Positions 16,483 through 25,731 of a stretch of DNA of 64,000 bases are shown one piece after another; position 1 is the first letter of the stretch, and each line of letters starts with the position of its first letter. The DNA is from Hyunsoonleella pacifica (GTDB taxonomy: Bacteria > Bacteroidota > Bacteroidia > Flavobacteriales > Flavobacteriaceae): NCBI RefSeq assembly GCF_004310335.1, contig NZ_SIRS01000001.1:496001-560000 (forward strand). Direction: 5' to 3'. Both the position numbers and the translations under genes were made by a program. The notes below the pieces were generated by a model. It was not told where the DNA came from. It saw only the letters and a program-made list of their open reading frames with translations, and ran no database searches.

Positions 16483-19374
16483 TTATTTGGTAAATATCTC
16501 TTTAAGTTCTTCATCGTTCAACGATTTAAGAAGTTTAAAAAAAGTTTCATCGTCATTTAAAACAGTATCATTAATTAGTTCGCTATCAGAATCATCTTCT
16601 TCAAATAAAACGATACTTTTAGTTATATCTGAACTAAATTGTTTTATAGCGTTTTCAATTTCGCTTAGTTCCACACGATAGCCCCTTATTTTAATTTGTT
16701 GATCTACTCTACCAAGAAAAACAATATTCCCATTTGAGTCATATCTGGCTAAGTCTCCAGTTTTATAAAGACGTTCTTCTGGTTTATTTGGATTTTTTAT
16801 AAACGAAACCTCTGTAAGTTCTTTTCGATTTATGTAGCCATTAGACAAACTAGTACCTCCAATGTAAATTTCACCTACAGCTCCCTGCGGTAGGTATTTT
16901 AAATCTTCGTTTAATATATAAATGCCTGTATTTGCAACAGGTTTTCCAATAGGAATCTTTTCTGTAGATAAATCCTCCTCTGTAACTTTATGAGCGATAC
17001 ACCATACAGAAGCTTCAGTAGGTCCATATTCATTATAAAGATTAATATTTGAAAAGGTGTTAAAATGTATTTTACATAGTTCTGGAGGACATACTTCCCC
17101 AGCTACTATAACTGTGCTTAGTGATTTTATTTTATCATAATCAGCATAATTAATTAAGAGACTGTACAAAGAGGGAAGCATTAAGGTATGAGTTACCTTA
17201 TACGCATTTATGATATTTCCCAGTTTTTCAATATCCTGTTCAATTCTCTTTTCTGTAATAATAAGATTGCCCCCTTTACATAATGTCCAAAAAATTCCAG
17301 CTTTAGAACTGTCAAAAGATATTGAAGACATTAATAGAAATACTTCTGGAGCGTCACTGTAAAACTCAAACCTACCTAGCGTAGAATTAATAATATTTTT
17401 ATGGGTTATAGCAACTCCTTTGGGTTTACCTGTACTGCCTGAAGTGTAAATTATATATGCTAACTGATGATTTAATACTTTGGGTAACTTTATATCTGCT
17501 ATTTCAGCGATGGGAGAGTCAATATTTTTTATATTTATAATTGAAAACTGTTCAGAAACAAAGTTTTGCGAATATTCATTAGTAGTTACTATTATTTGTG
17601 CTTCGGAGTCTTTAAGCATAAAATCAACTCGTTCCTTGGGGTATTCTGGATCAATAGGTAGGTAGCAACATCCAGCTTTTAATATGCCTAACATGCCAAC
17701 AATCATATCAATAGAACGCTCAATACATAATGCTATAATTATATTTTTTCCCTCTGTGATACTTAATATTTCTAAGGCTATTTGGTTTGATTTATTATTA
17801 AGTTCCTTGTAACTCATTGAAGACTTATTAAAGCTGATAGCAATTTTATTAGGCTGCTTTAATGCATTAGTTTCTATTAAGCTGTGAATACCATTTATAG
17901 CTTCGAAATTGTAAGAGTTTATATTTTCTTGAGTGTATAATGCTTTTTCCGAATCTGTTAGTATTGGAGCTTTGGATAGTTTTAAATTAGGGGAATTAAT
18001 AAGTCCTTTTAATAATATATTAAAATGCTCTTGAAAACTATTTATAGTAGATTCATTAAATAACTCAGTAGAAAATTCAAATTTAGAACTAAATGTATCA
18101 TTATGCTTAGTTACAAAAAAAGTGAGGTCAAATTTTGCAACTTTAGTGTCAAAATATTCATGGGTAAGTTCTAAATTATCATTAAAATGAAGAGTTTCAA
18201 CCTCTTCATTATAAACAAACATAACTTGAAAAAAAGGATTTGTTGATAATGACCTATCTATATTCAACTCTTTAACTAGTAGATCAAAAGGAATGTTTTT
18301 ATTAGAAAATGCTTCTAAGGTGTTTTTACGAACTACCTCTACAAATTCTTTAAAAGATATTGAAGGATTTACTTCAGTTCTAATTACTAATGTATCAATG
18401 AAGAAGCCAATAATGTTTTCTAGTGATTTTTGATCTCTATTGGTCACTGGGGAACCAACTAAAATATCATTTTGTCCGCTATACCAGTGTAATAATGTAA
18501 AATATGCAGATAATAAAATTACATATGGAGTGGTACTTAATTCTTGAGAAAGTGCTATTATTTTATTTGATACATCATTTTCAAAAATAACTGTTTTTGA
18601 AAAAGAACCTTTAAAATTGAGATTTGCTGGTCTAGAAAAATCTGTAGGTAAGTCTAAACTAGGTATCTCTCCTGAAAGTTTATTTTTCCAATAAAATAGA
18701 TGGTCTTTATTTATACTGTTTTTACTTTGCCAGTAAGCATAATCGGTATATTGCAATTTATTTGTTTCATCATCTATATCTCTAATTTCTCCATTGATAT
18801 TTAATAAGTTATAATATTTAGATAATTGCTTTCTAAAAATTTTCATGGACCACTCATCTATAACTATATGATGCATGGTTATTATGAGTACGCTCTCAGT
18901 TTCACTTTTTTTAATTAAAGTACACCTTATAAGTGGAGATTTAGTTAAATCAAAATACTGTTTGGCATCTTTCTCAATTATATCATTGATTTCTTGTTTT
19001 TTTAATTTGGATGATTTTTTAGTTAAGTCAAAAACTAATATGTTTAATTCATTATCATTATTTATTTTTTGAAACACTTCTCCATTCTCTATATGATAAG
19101 TTGTTCTTAAAACATCGTTATTTAAATATATGTGTTTTAAACTTCCAATTAGAGAGTTTTCAGATAGTTTACCTTTTAAGGTATATGTTTCAGAATAATT
19201 ATAAAAAGGGTTTTTAGGATATAATTGTTGTAAAAACCACAGTCTTTTTTGCCCATGAGATAAAGGGAGATTAACACCAATAGGAGCTTTTTGTATGGTG
19301 TTTTGGAGTATAGTATTACTATCTCTATTTTTCCATTTATCAAGGAGAGATATTTTCTTTTCTTCTTTATTCAC
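16483..19374 (-). CDS. NRPS: condensation domain plus adenylation core (split adenylation domain)
   Basis: A 963-residue protein. A condensation domain fills about 1-450, with LSHGQKRLWFLQQL near the start and the catalytic HHIVIDEW (168-175). The adenylation core follows: YTSGSTGKPKG (about 641), FDSSKAG, NEYGPTEASVW, YKTGDLAR and GRVDQQIKIRGYRVELSE. The Asp of FDSS fits the alpha-amino-group-binding position, so an alpha-amino acid is likely; my by-eye pocket D-S-A-M-I-A-E-V matches no code I know. The chain ends about 65 residues after the A8 motif in a charged helix (FFKLLKSLNDEELKEIF) without A10 or carrier; these are in the next protein. GTG start, 10 nt after the HupE-like gene. Confidence 0.9.
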   Translation of the reverse strand: MNKEEKKISLLDKWKNRDSNTILQNTIQKAPIGVNLPLSHGQKRLWFLQQLYPKNPFYNYSETYTLKGKLSENSLIGSLKHIYLNNDVLRTTYHIENGEVFQKINNDNELNILVFDLTKKSSKLKKQEINDIIEKDAKQYFDLTKSPLIRCTLIKKSETESVLIITMHHIVIDEWSMKIFRKQLSKYYNLLNINGEIRDIDDETNKLQYTDYAYWQSKNSINKDHLFYWKNKLSGEIPSLDLPTDFSRPANLNFKGSFSKTVIFENDVSNKIIALSQELSTTPYVILLSAYFTLLHWYSGQNDILVGSPVTNRDQKSLENIIGFFIDTLVIRTEVNPSISFKEFVEVVRKNTLEAFSNKNIPFDLLVKELNIDRSLSTNPFFQVMFVYNEEVETLHFNDNLELTHEYFDTKVAKFDLTFFVTKHNDTFSSKFEFSTELFNESTINSFQEHFNILLKGLINSPNLKLSKAPILTDSEKALYTQENINSYNFEAINGIHSLIETNALKQPNKIAISFNKSSMSYKELNNKSNQIALEILSITEGKNIIIALCIERSIDMIVGMLGILKAGCCYLPIDPEYPKERVDFMLKDSEAQIIVTTNEYSQNFVSEQFSIINIKNIDSPIAEIADIKLPKVLNHQLAYIIYTSGSTGKPKGVAITHKNIINSTLGRFEFYSDAPEVFLLMSSISFDSSKAGIFWTLCKGGNLIITEKRIEQDIEKLGNIINAYKVTHTLMLPSLYSLLINYADYDKIKSLSTVIVAGEVCPPELCKIHFNTFSNINLYNEYGPTEASVWCIAHKVTEEDLSTEKIPIGKPVANTGIYILNEDLKYLPQGAVGEIYIGGTSLSNGYINRKELTEVSFIKNPNKPEERLYKTGDLARYDSNGNIVFLGRVDQQIKIRGYRVELSEIENAIKQFSSDITKSIVLFEEDDSDSELINDTVLNDDETFFKLLKSLNDEELKEIFTK

Positions 19375-19384
19375 AGCTATTTTT

Positions 19385-20635
19385 TTAACGTAACCCTAAC
19401 CATTTTACTACAGGAAAAAGAATTCTTTTAACATCCTCATCTAGAGGTAAATCAATATCAAAAGCACGTTCTATTAGCCAATACAATGAAATAATGATAA
19501 GTATAGCCGAAAGGTACACTAAAAATTTAGGATATAATTTTAGTTTTCTTATAAGATATAGAATAGGGAAAATAGCTATTATAATAACTAATTGCCCAAT
19601 TTCAACTCCAATATTAAAACCTAATAAGGATAATGATAGATTTTCCCCTTTAAAACCAAGCTCGCCTAAGACTGTAGCAAAACCAAAACCATGAAACAGA
19701 CCAAATACAAAGGCTATTACCCAATCTTTTCCTTTAAAAATTGGTTTGATATTATGATATGCGGCCAAACCAATAGAAAGCGCAATTAGAGATTCTACAA
19801 GTCTAGAAGGTAAAGTTAAAATTTGTAAAGATGCTAAACTAAGTGTTATTGTGTGCGCTATAGTAAAAAAAGTGATAATCTTTACTATGTAAATAAAAGC
19901 AGGTTTGAACTTATCTACAGGGTGCCAATTCCATAAACTAGAAGTTTTTACTGTGCTGGTAGAAGCGGTAATTTCTTTTCTTCTAACTACAGCAGGCAAA
20001 ATTAAAGCAAGAATAAAGAGAATATGGTCAAGCCCTATCCATATATGATGAGTCCCTTGCTTTATCATAGCTACAAATCCTGTCCATAAAGACCCATCCT
20101 TAAGTGATAATGTTTTTGTTAAATTATCTTTATCAAAATCTAAGGCAATTATAGATTCATTATGAATTAGTCCAGCTTTCCAATTGTATTCCATTGCTAA
20201 CAGATTTACATGTTTTGGGTTTTCTTCTATAAAAACTTTATATGTAATATTTAATGAATCAGGTACATTTTTAGAGTCTTTCAAATAAAACCCTAACGAA
20301 ATAAAGTCACCAAAACCAACCCATAGAATTTCGTTATCATTGTTAAATACAATTTCATACACTTTGTTTTGGTATGTAAAAGAAGAATTTTGTTTTAAAT
20401 AATATTTTATTCTATCTATATGGGGTTCTACCTCTTTCAAAGAAATATGCTTACCTAGATTTAGGTCCAAAGCATTATTTATATCGTGAACATTGACATG
20501 AAAGCTGCCTTCTACATTTTCTTGTTCATATACTTTCAAATATATTAACGCGTTTTCAGGTTTATGAGCATACAATTTATTTACCGATAATAGTGATAAT
20601 CCAATAAATAATATCAAGGATGTAAATATCTTCAT
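19385..20635 (-). CDS. HupE/UreJ-family membrane protein
   Basis: A 416-residue protein with a signal peptide (to about residue 23, LYAHKPE), an extracytoplasmic N-terminal domain (about 24-180), then six or seven membrane spans. The membrane part carries the HupE/UreJ His-containing motifs: HHIWIGLDHILFILAL, FTIAHTITL and FGLFHGFGFA. The family is linked to nickel or cobalt uptake in hydrogenase and urease loci, but many Bacteroidota members sit with TonB receptors and their metal is unknown. It is the first gene of the leftward NRPS operon, and a TonB receptor lies in the divergent operon; together these suggest metal acquisition with a peptide ligand. Confidence 0.85.
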   Translation of the reverse strand: MKIFTSLILFIGLSLLSVNKLYAHKPENALIYLKVYEQENVEGSFHVNVHDINNALDLNLGKHISLKEVEPHIDRIKYYLKQNSSFTYQNKVYEIVFNNDNEILWVGFGDFISLGFYLKDSKNVPDSLNITYKVFIEENPKHVNLLAMEYNWKAGLIHNESIIALDFDKDNLTKTLSLKDGSLWTGFVAMIKQGTHHIWIGLDHILFILALILPAVVRRKEITASTSTVKTSSLWNWHPVDKFKPAFIYIVKIITFFTIAHTITLSLASLQILTLPSRLVESLIALSIGLAAYHNIKPIFKGKDWVIAFVFGLFHGFGFATVLGELGFKGENLSLSLLGFNIGVEIGQLVIIIAIFPILYLIRKLKLYPKFLVYLSAILIIISLYWLIERAFDIDLPLDEDVKRILFPVVKWLGLR

Positions 20636-21007
20636 AATGGGTTGGGTTTATTAGTAAAAACACTTTATAAAGTATAAGTGTCTTTTGTCGATTTTTTATT
20701 TCAATATCGCAAATATTGAAAGACTGTTAATGTTTATTGTCTTTTTTTTCGATAAATTCAGAATATTAATCGTCAAAGTGTTAAAAATGAATTTTAACTC
20801 TATGTGTGATTACTATATATTTACTAATGAAGAGAAAACAACTTAATAGAAATTGCTTTAGTAAATATTTTAATGATTAATTAGATGTATTTTAAAAATA
20901 TTATTTAATCATTTAAATTTCTCTCAAAAACTCTTTTTTCATATACAGTATCACACTTTTAGAAAGCATACTTTTATGAGAAAAATTAAACCAACCTGTC
21001 CTTCAAT
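20636..21007 (-). promoter_or_regulatory. Divergent intergenic region between the two NRPS-cluster operons
   Basis: 372 nt with no gene, between the leftward HupE-NRPS operon and the rightward NRPS-receptor operon. It is AT-rich and must hold both promoters. I found no convincing TAnnTTTG element on either strand. An inverted repeat at 20699-20721 is the only clear structure. Confidence 0.5.
20699..20721. repeat. 9-bp inverted repeat, candidate operator
   Basis: Perfect arms TTTCAATAT and ATATTGAAA are separated by CGCAA, about 64 nt upstream of the HupE-like start. There is no following T-run on either strand typical of a terminator. It could be a regulator binding site or a 5'-leader hairpin. 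Confidence 0.4.
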
Positions 21008-24000
21008 ATGGATAAATCTAAAATTGAATTATTACCCTTAACCAAAAGTCAAACGTCTTTATGGCTTACAGATAAGCTACACCTTAATCTTCCTATAAAT
21101 AATGATCCGTATGCATTTTATATTAAGGGAGAAATAGATATTAAAATATTTAAACTAGCATTTAAAGAATTACTTGGTAATACTGATGTTTTGAGAGCTA
21201 TTATCTTAGAAGTTGATGGGAAACCATATCAAAAAATCGCAGCATGTTTAGAAGAAGATTTATTGTATTTGGATTTTGAAGATAAAAAGCTAGCAGAGGT
21301 GGAAGAATGGTTGAGGACTAAAAGTAAGCTAGTATTAGATACATCAAAAAAGTTATTTGATAGCGCATTGATTAGATTAAAAAATGATGATTTTATATGG
21401 TATTTGAATTTGCATCATCTGATAACTGATGCAACAAGTAGAACTATATTATTCAATAGAATGTCTTATATCTATGAAGAACTTCTAAACTTTGGTACTT
21501 CTAGTTTTACAGAAGAATATAAGTATAATATGTTTATAGATTTTGAAGAAAAGTCTAGAGATCAGCATAAAGAGAAAACAAAATACTGGGAAAACAAAAT
21601 TAAATCTTTTACAGATCCTCCTTCTTTTTACGGATTAAAAAAAGTAGGTAACGTTACTGAAAAATCACATAGAATTGAAGTTCAACTCAGTAAGGATGAT
21701 ATCGATAAGCTTACAAAGTTTTCAGAAAACCCAGAAATTAAAATTTGGAACAAAGATGTTACACTTTTAACTGTTTTTGCTTCAGTATTATTTTCTTATT
21801 TATATAGAGTTAGTGGTCAAAGAAAATTAATTATTGGGATACCTATTCATAATAGAATAAATAAGGCTTTTCAAGAAACAGTAGGGCTATTTATAGAAAT
21901 TTTTCCGCTTACGGTTGAAATTGATGAAAATGAAACTTTTATTTCATTATTAAAAAAGATTCAATTAGATACTATTCATTGCTTTAAAAATGGATTAATA
22001 GGAACATCTTCTGCAAATTTGAGTAGAAGTTATAATGTTATTTTAAACTACATAAATTCTAGCTATAATAATTTTGCCAATCATGAAACAATAACAAGAT
22101 GGATACATCCAGAATGTTCAGATCCAGCTCACAAACTGCGATTTCATATTCATGATTTTAATAATACAAATCAGTTAAATTTAATTTTCGATTTTAATGA
22201 AGATATACTTGTTGCTTCTACTCCAGAAACTTTTTTAGAGCATTTTGAAAATGTATTTAATGCTTTTTTAGCAGACATTAACCAACCAATAGATAAGCCT
22301 AGTATCATTAGTAAAGTAGAGAAAAGTGTTTTTACAGAAACCTTAATAGATACTAGTCCTGAATTGCAAACAGTAATTGATGCTTTTGAAGACAATGTAA
22401 AGACAACACCCAATGCTATTGCTTTACAATTTAAAAGTGAAACTTTAACCTACAAAGCTCTCAACAAAAAAGCTAATCAACTTGCAAATTATCTAATAGT
22501 AAAAGGTGCCAAGGTAAATGATAATGTAGTAGTACATAGTTATAGAAATTCAAACTACATAATAAGTGTTTTAGCAATATTAAAAATTGGTGGAACATTT
22601 ATTCCAATAGCTTCCGATCAGACAAAAAATAGGATTGATTTTATATTAGAAAACTGTGATTGCGCGTTTGTTTTAACTCAAAATGAGTTATTGAAAAACT
22701 TTTCTGAAGATATTAGAATTCCAATAATTAATTTACAAGAGATAGGTGATGATTTAGCTAATCAATCAGAAGAGAATATTGATATTATTAAAAACGAAAG
22801 CACATTAGCTTATGTGCTTTATACCTCAGGCTCTACAGGTCTTCCAAAAGGAGTACTTATCTCTAATAGAGCACTTTCAAATTATATTTTTTGGGCTAAA
22901 GAACATTATGGTTTTAGTAGTAAATCAGTTTTTGCATTATTTACATCCATAGGGTTCGATTTAACAATTACTTCTACTTTTTTGCCTTTAGTAAGTGGAG
23001 GTAGAATGATTGTTTATGAAGAAGATGAGTCTGGAATAGATATTTCTGTTTTAAATGTCATTAAAGATAATTTGGCAGATACGATTAAGCTAACTCCTTC
23101 TCATTTAAGTCTTTTTCAAAATAAAAACTTACAAGATTCCAATATAAAAACGATGATTGTAGGCGGAGAAGATTTTAAAGTGAATATGGGTAAAGCAATG
23201 AAACTTACTTTTGGAAATGATGTAAAAATATTTAATGAGTATGGGCCAACGGAAGCAACAGTAGGGTGTATAGTTAGTGAATTTAATCCTGAAAAACACA
23301 AGCAATCGTCAATACCAATTGGGTTACCTATAACAAACATGAATGCTTATATTTTAGATGAATTTAATAATCTTGTACCCAAAGGTGTTGTAGGCGAGTT
23401 ATATTTAAGTGGAAGTAGTTTAGCTAGTGGTTATTTAGGTTTGGATGATTTAACAACTTCTAAGTTTATTGACAATCCTTTTGTACAAAGTACTAAAATG
23501 TATAAAACAGGTGATTTAGCTAGAATCAATTCAAAAGGAGAGTATGAATATTTAGGAAGAGTAGACGAACAAGTAAAATTGAGAGGATATAGAATTGAAT
23601 TACCAGATATAGAATCTAACTTATTAGATTTTGAAGGTATTGATAATTGTGCAGTGGTTTTAACTGAAAACACAAAAAAACAAATTAATGACGATGAAGT
23701 TTTTAATTGCATTGAATGCGGCTTACCATCGAATTATCCTCAAACGGATTTTGATGCACATGGGGTTTGTAATTTATGTAATGCTTTTAAAGGATATAAA
23801 AATAAAGCGCAAAAGTATTTTAAAACAGAAAGTGAGTTACATTCTATTTTAACCTCAAGAAAAGGAAAAAGTCCAAGTTATGACTGTTTAACTCTTTTAA
23901 GTGGAGGAAAAGACAGTACCTATATTCTTGCTCAATTAGTAAGTATGGGATTAAAGGTACTAGCTTTTACTTTAGATAATGGATACATTTCTGAACAGGC

Positions 24001-25153
24001 TAAAGATAACATTAATCGTATAGTTAGTAAATTAGGTGTTGATCATATCTACGGGCAAACCGAGCACATGAATGCTATTTTTGTGGATAGTTTATATAGA
24101 CATAAGAATGTATGTAATGGTTGTTTTAAAACTATATATACATTGAGCACTAAAATAGCAATGGAGCGTCAAATCCCTTTTATAGTTACAGGTTTATCTC
24201 GCGGACAGTTTTTTGAAACACGTTTAACTGAAGAATTATTTTGGGATGAAGATTTAGATGTAACTAAAATTGACGATACTATTTTAGAAGTTAGAAAGCT
24301 ATACCATAGAGAAGAAGATGCTATTAAAGAGTTATTAGATGTTTCTATTTTTGAAGGAGATGACATATTTGAAACGGTACAATTCGTTGATTTTTATAGG
24401 TATTCTGATGTGAGCTTAGAAAATATGATTAAATATCTAGAGGAAAAAGTTGGATGGATAAGGCCTACAGATACAGGAAGATCTACCAATTGTTTAATAA
24501 ATCAGGTAGGGATATATGTTCATAAGAGGCAAAGAGGTTACAGTAATTATTCTTTTCCTTACAGTTGGGATGTACGTTTAGGGCATAAAACAAGAGATGA
24601 AAGTCTCGAAGAAATTAACGAATATATAGATGAAGTTGAGGTAAAACGTATTATGGCAGAAATTGGTTACGAAGAGCCAATAGACATTCATAATAACCAA
24701 AAACTTGTTGCTTATTATACAGGAGATAAAGCATTGATGTCACAAGAATTAAAAATGTATTTGTCTAACAAAATCCCTGATTATATGATACCTTCTAACT
24801 TTAAATATTTAGAAGAAATACCATTAACCAAAAATGGAAAAATAGATAAAAAAACATTAAGAAGTTTAACAACGGATCAATTAGAGTTAGAGGTGTCTTA
24901 TGTAGCTCCAAGAAATGAAATTGAACAATTAGTAGAGAGTATTTGGAAAGAAGTATTGAGATTAGAAAGAATTGGAGTACACGATGATTTTATAGCCTTA
25001 GGAGGTCATTCATTAGCCGCAATTAGGGTAACTTCTAGAATTAATGAAGAATTAGAGCTAAACGTTCCGTTAAATAAAATATTTAATTTACCAACTATTG
25101 AGAGGTATTCTGAATATATAGAAGATATTATTACGAAATTATTAAATGAATAG
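21008..25153 (+). CDS. NRPS module (C-A-T) with a PP-loop ATPase domain inserted in the adenylation domain
   Basis: A 1381-residue protein. The condensation domain (1-430) has HHLITDA where HHxxxDG is usual. The adenylation domain begins near 450, with YTSGSTGLPKG from 605 and GFDLT (Asp651); reading pocket positions by alignment to GrsA gives D-L-T-K-I-G-E-V, close to the known Asn code DLTKLGEV. Between the A8 region and A10 (PLTKNGKIDKK, from 1272) lie about 340 extra residues: a C-x2-C...C-x2-C metal-site pattern (901, 904, 921, 924) and a PP-loop SGGKDST (965-971), like WbpG-type amidotransferases and thiolation enzymes. The carrier domain is LGGHSL (Ser1335). No thioesterase is present. 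I infer Asn activation plus ATP-driven amidine or thioamide chemistry, unproven. The next gene overlaps by 8 nt. Confidence 0.9.
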   Translation: MDKSKIELLPLTKSQTSLWLTDKLHLNLPINNDPYAFYIKGEIDIKIFKLAFKELLGNTDVLRAIILEVDGKPYQKIAACLEEDLLYLDFEDKKLAEVEEWLRTKSKLVLDTSKKLFDSALIRLKNDDFIWYLNLHHLITDATSRTILFNRMSYIYEELLNFGTSSFTEEYKYNMFIDFEEKSRDQHKEKTKYWENKIKSFTDPPSFYGLKKVGNVTEKSHRIEVQLSKDDIDKLTKFSENPEIKIWNKDVTLLTVFASVLFSYLYRVSGQRKLIIGIPIHNRINKAFQETVGLFIEIFPLTVEIDENETFISLLKKIQLDTIHCFKNGLIGTSSANLSRSYNVILNYINSSYNNFANHETITRWIHPECSDPAHKLRFHIHDFNNTNQLNLIFDFNEDILVASTPETFLEHFENVFNAFLADINQPIDKPSIISKVEKSVFTETLIDTSPELQTVIDAFEDNVKTTPNAIALQFKSETLTYKALNKKANQLANYLIVKGAKVNDNVVVHSYRNSNYIISVLAILKIGGTFIPIASDQTKNRIDFILENCDCAFVLTQNELLKNFSEDIRIPIINLQEIGDDLANQSEENIDIIKNESTLAYVLYTSGSTGLPKGVLISNRALSNYIFWAKEHYGFSSKSVFALFTSIGFDLTITSTFLPLVSGGRMIVYEEDESGIDISVLNVIKDNLADTIKLTPSHLSLFQNKNLQDSNIKTMIVGGEDFKVNMGKAMKLTFGNDVKIFNEYGPTEATVGCIVSEFNPEKHKQSSIPIGLPITNMNAYILDEFNNLVPKGVVGELYLSGSSLASGYLGLDDLTTSKFIDNPFVQSTKMYKTGDLARINSKGEYEYLGRVDEQVKLRGYRIELPDIESNLLDFEGIDNCAVVLTENTKKQINDDEVFNCIECGLPSNYPQTDFDAHGVCNLCNAFKGYKNKAQKYFKTESELHSILTSRKGKSPSYDCLTLLSGGKDSTYILAQLVSMGLKVLAFTLDNGYISEQAKDNINRIVSKLGVDHIYGQTEHMNAIFVDSLYRHKNVCNGCFKTIYTLSTKIAMERQIPFIVTGLSRGQFFETRLTEELFWDEDLDVTKIDDTILEVRKLYHREEDAIKELLDVSIFEGDDIFETVQFVDFYRYSDVSLENMIKYLEEKVGWIRPTDTGRSTNCLINQVGIYVHKRQRGYSNYSFPYSWDVRLGHKTRDESLEEINEYIDEVEVKRIMAEIGYEEPIDIHNNQKLVAYYTGDKALMSQELKMYLSNKIPDYMIPSNFKYLEEIPLTKNGKIDKKTLRSLTTDQLELEVSYVAPRNEIEQLVESIWKEVLRLERIGVHDDFIALGGHSLAAIRVTSRINEELELNVPLNKIFNLPTIERYSEYIEDIITKLLNE

Positions 25154-25604
25154 AAAAATTCAAAAAGGCTTTAAGCCATTTGTTTTCAAAATAACTATTG
25201 TTATTATGATTATGTGCTACATTTTTGGGCCATTACATAATGAAATTAGCAATGTGTTACACGTTCTATCTCATCAAATAGAAATGTCTGCTACCTTTAC
25301 TTCTCATGCTGATAATTCACGATTTAATCATCAAATAACTCATCATACTTTACAATTTGAAGCACATCAACATGAGATTTTGGAATTATTTAATAAAATC
25401 ATCGAAGCTTCTAATTTAGCAACTGATAATGAAAACCCGCTACTTGTCAAACAAAAAATAGATAAGCATATTAGGACTAAAAAGGAGGTTAAGTATATGG
25501 GTATTTATACCTACAACCTACAGTCTAACTATTCTTCAATAATTGAATGTACCTTAAATGGGTATGTATTCGCGATTTTTGAACCCCCTAAACGTCTAGC
25601 ATAA
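25146..25604 (+). CDS. Small His-rich membrane-anchored protein
   Basis: A 152-residue protein with one N-terminal hydrophobic helix (about 15-32) and a His-rich region after it (LHVLSHQIEM, SHAD, HQITHHT, EAHQHEIL; about nine His within 60 residues). No family is recognised. The ATG overlaps the NRPS stop by 8 nt and a TonB receptor gene follows, so it is part of the rightward operon. Clustered His residues facing the periplasm suggest metal binding, which fits a metallophore uptake locus; this is inference. Confidence 0.7.
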   Translation: MNRKIQKGFKPFVFKITIVIMIMCYIFGPLHNEISNVLHVLSHQIEMSATFTSHADNSRFNHQITHHTLQFEAHQHEILELFNKIIEASNLATDNENPLLVKQKIDKHIRTKKEVKYMGIYTYNLQSNYSSIIECTLNGYVFAIFEPPKRLA

Positions 25605-25688
25605 TAGTACGATTTTATCTATTCTTTGAAAAGAGAAATATAAAACTCAGAATTTGTTAATTCAAAAAACTACTAATTATCTTGAGTA

Positions 25689-25696
25689 TAATTTTG
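25689..25696 (+). promoter_or_regulatory. Possible -7 element upstream of the TonB receptor gene
   Basis: TAATTTTG matches the Bacteroidota -7 consensus TAnnTTTG, 35 nt before the receptor ATG. No TTTG lies at the expected -33 distance, so this is a weak call. Confidence 0.35.
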
Positions 25697-25731
25697 TAAA
25701 ACAATGTCTATGCTCAAAAAACTAATAAATT

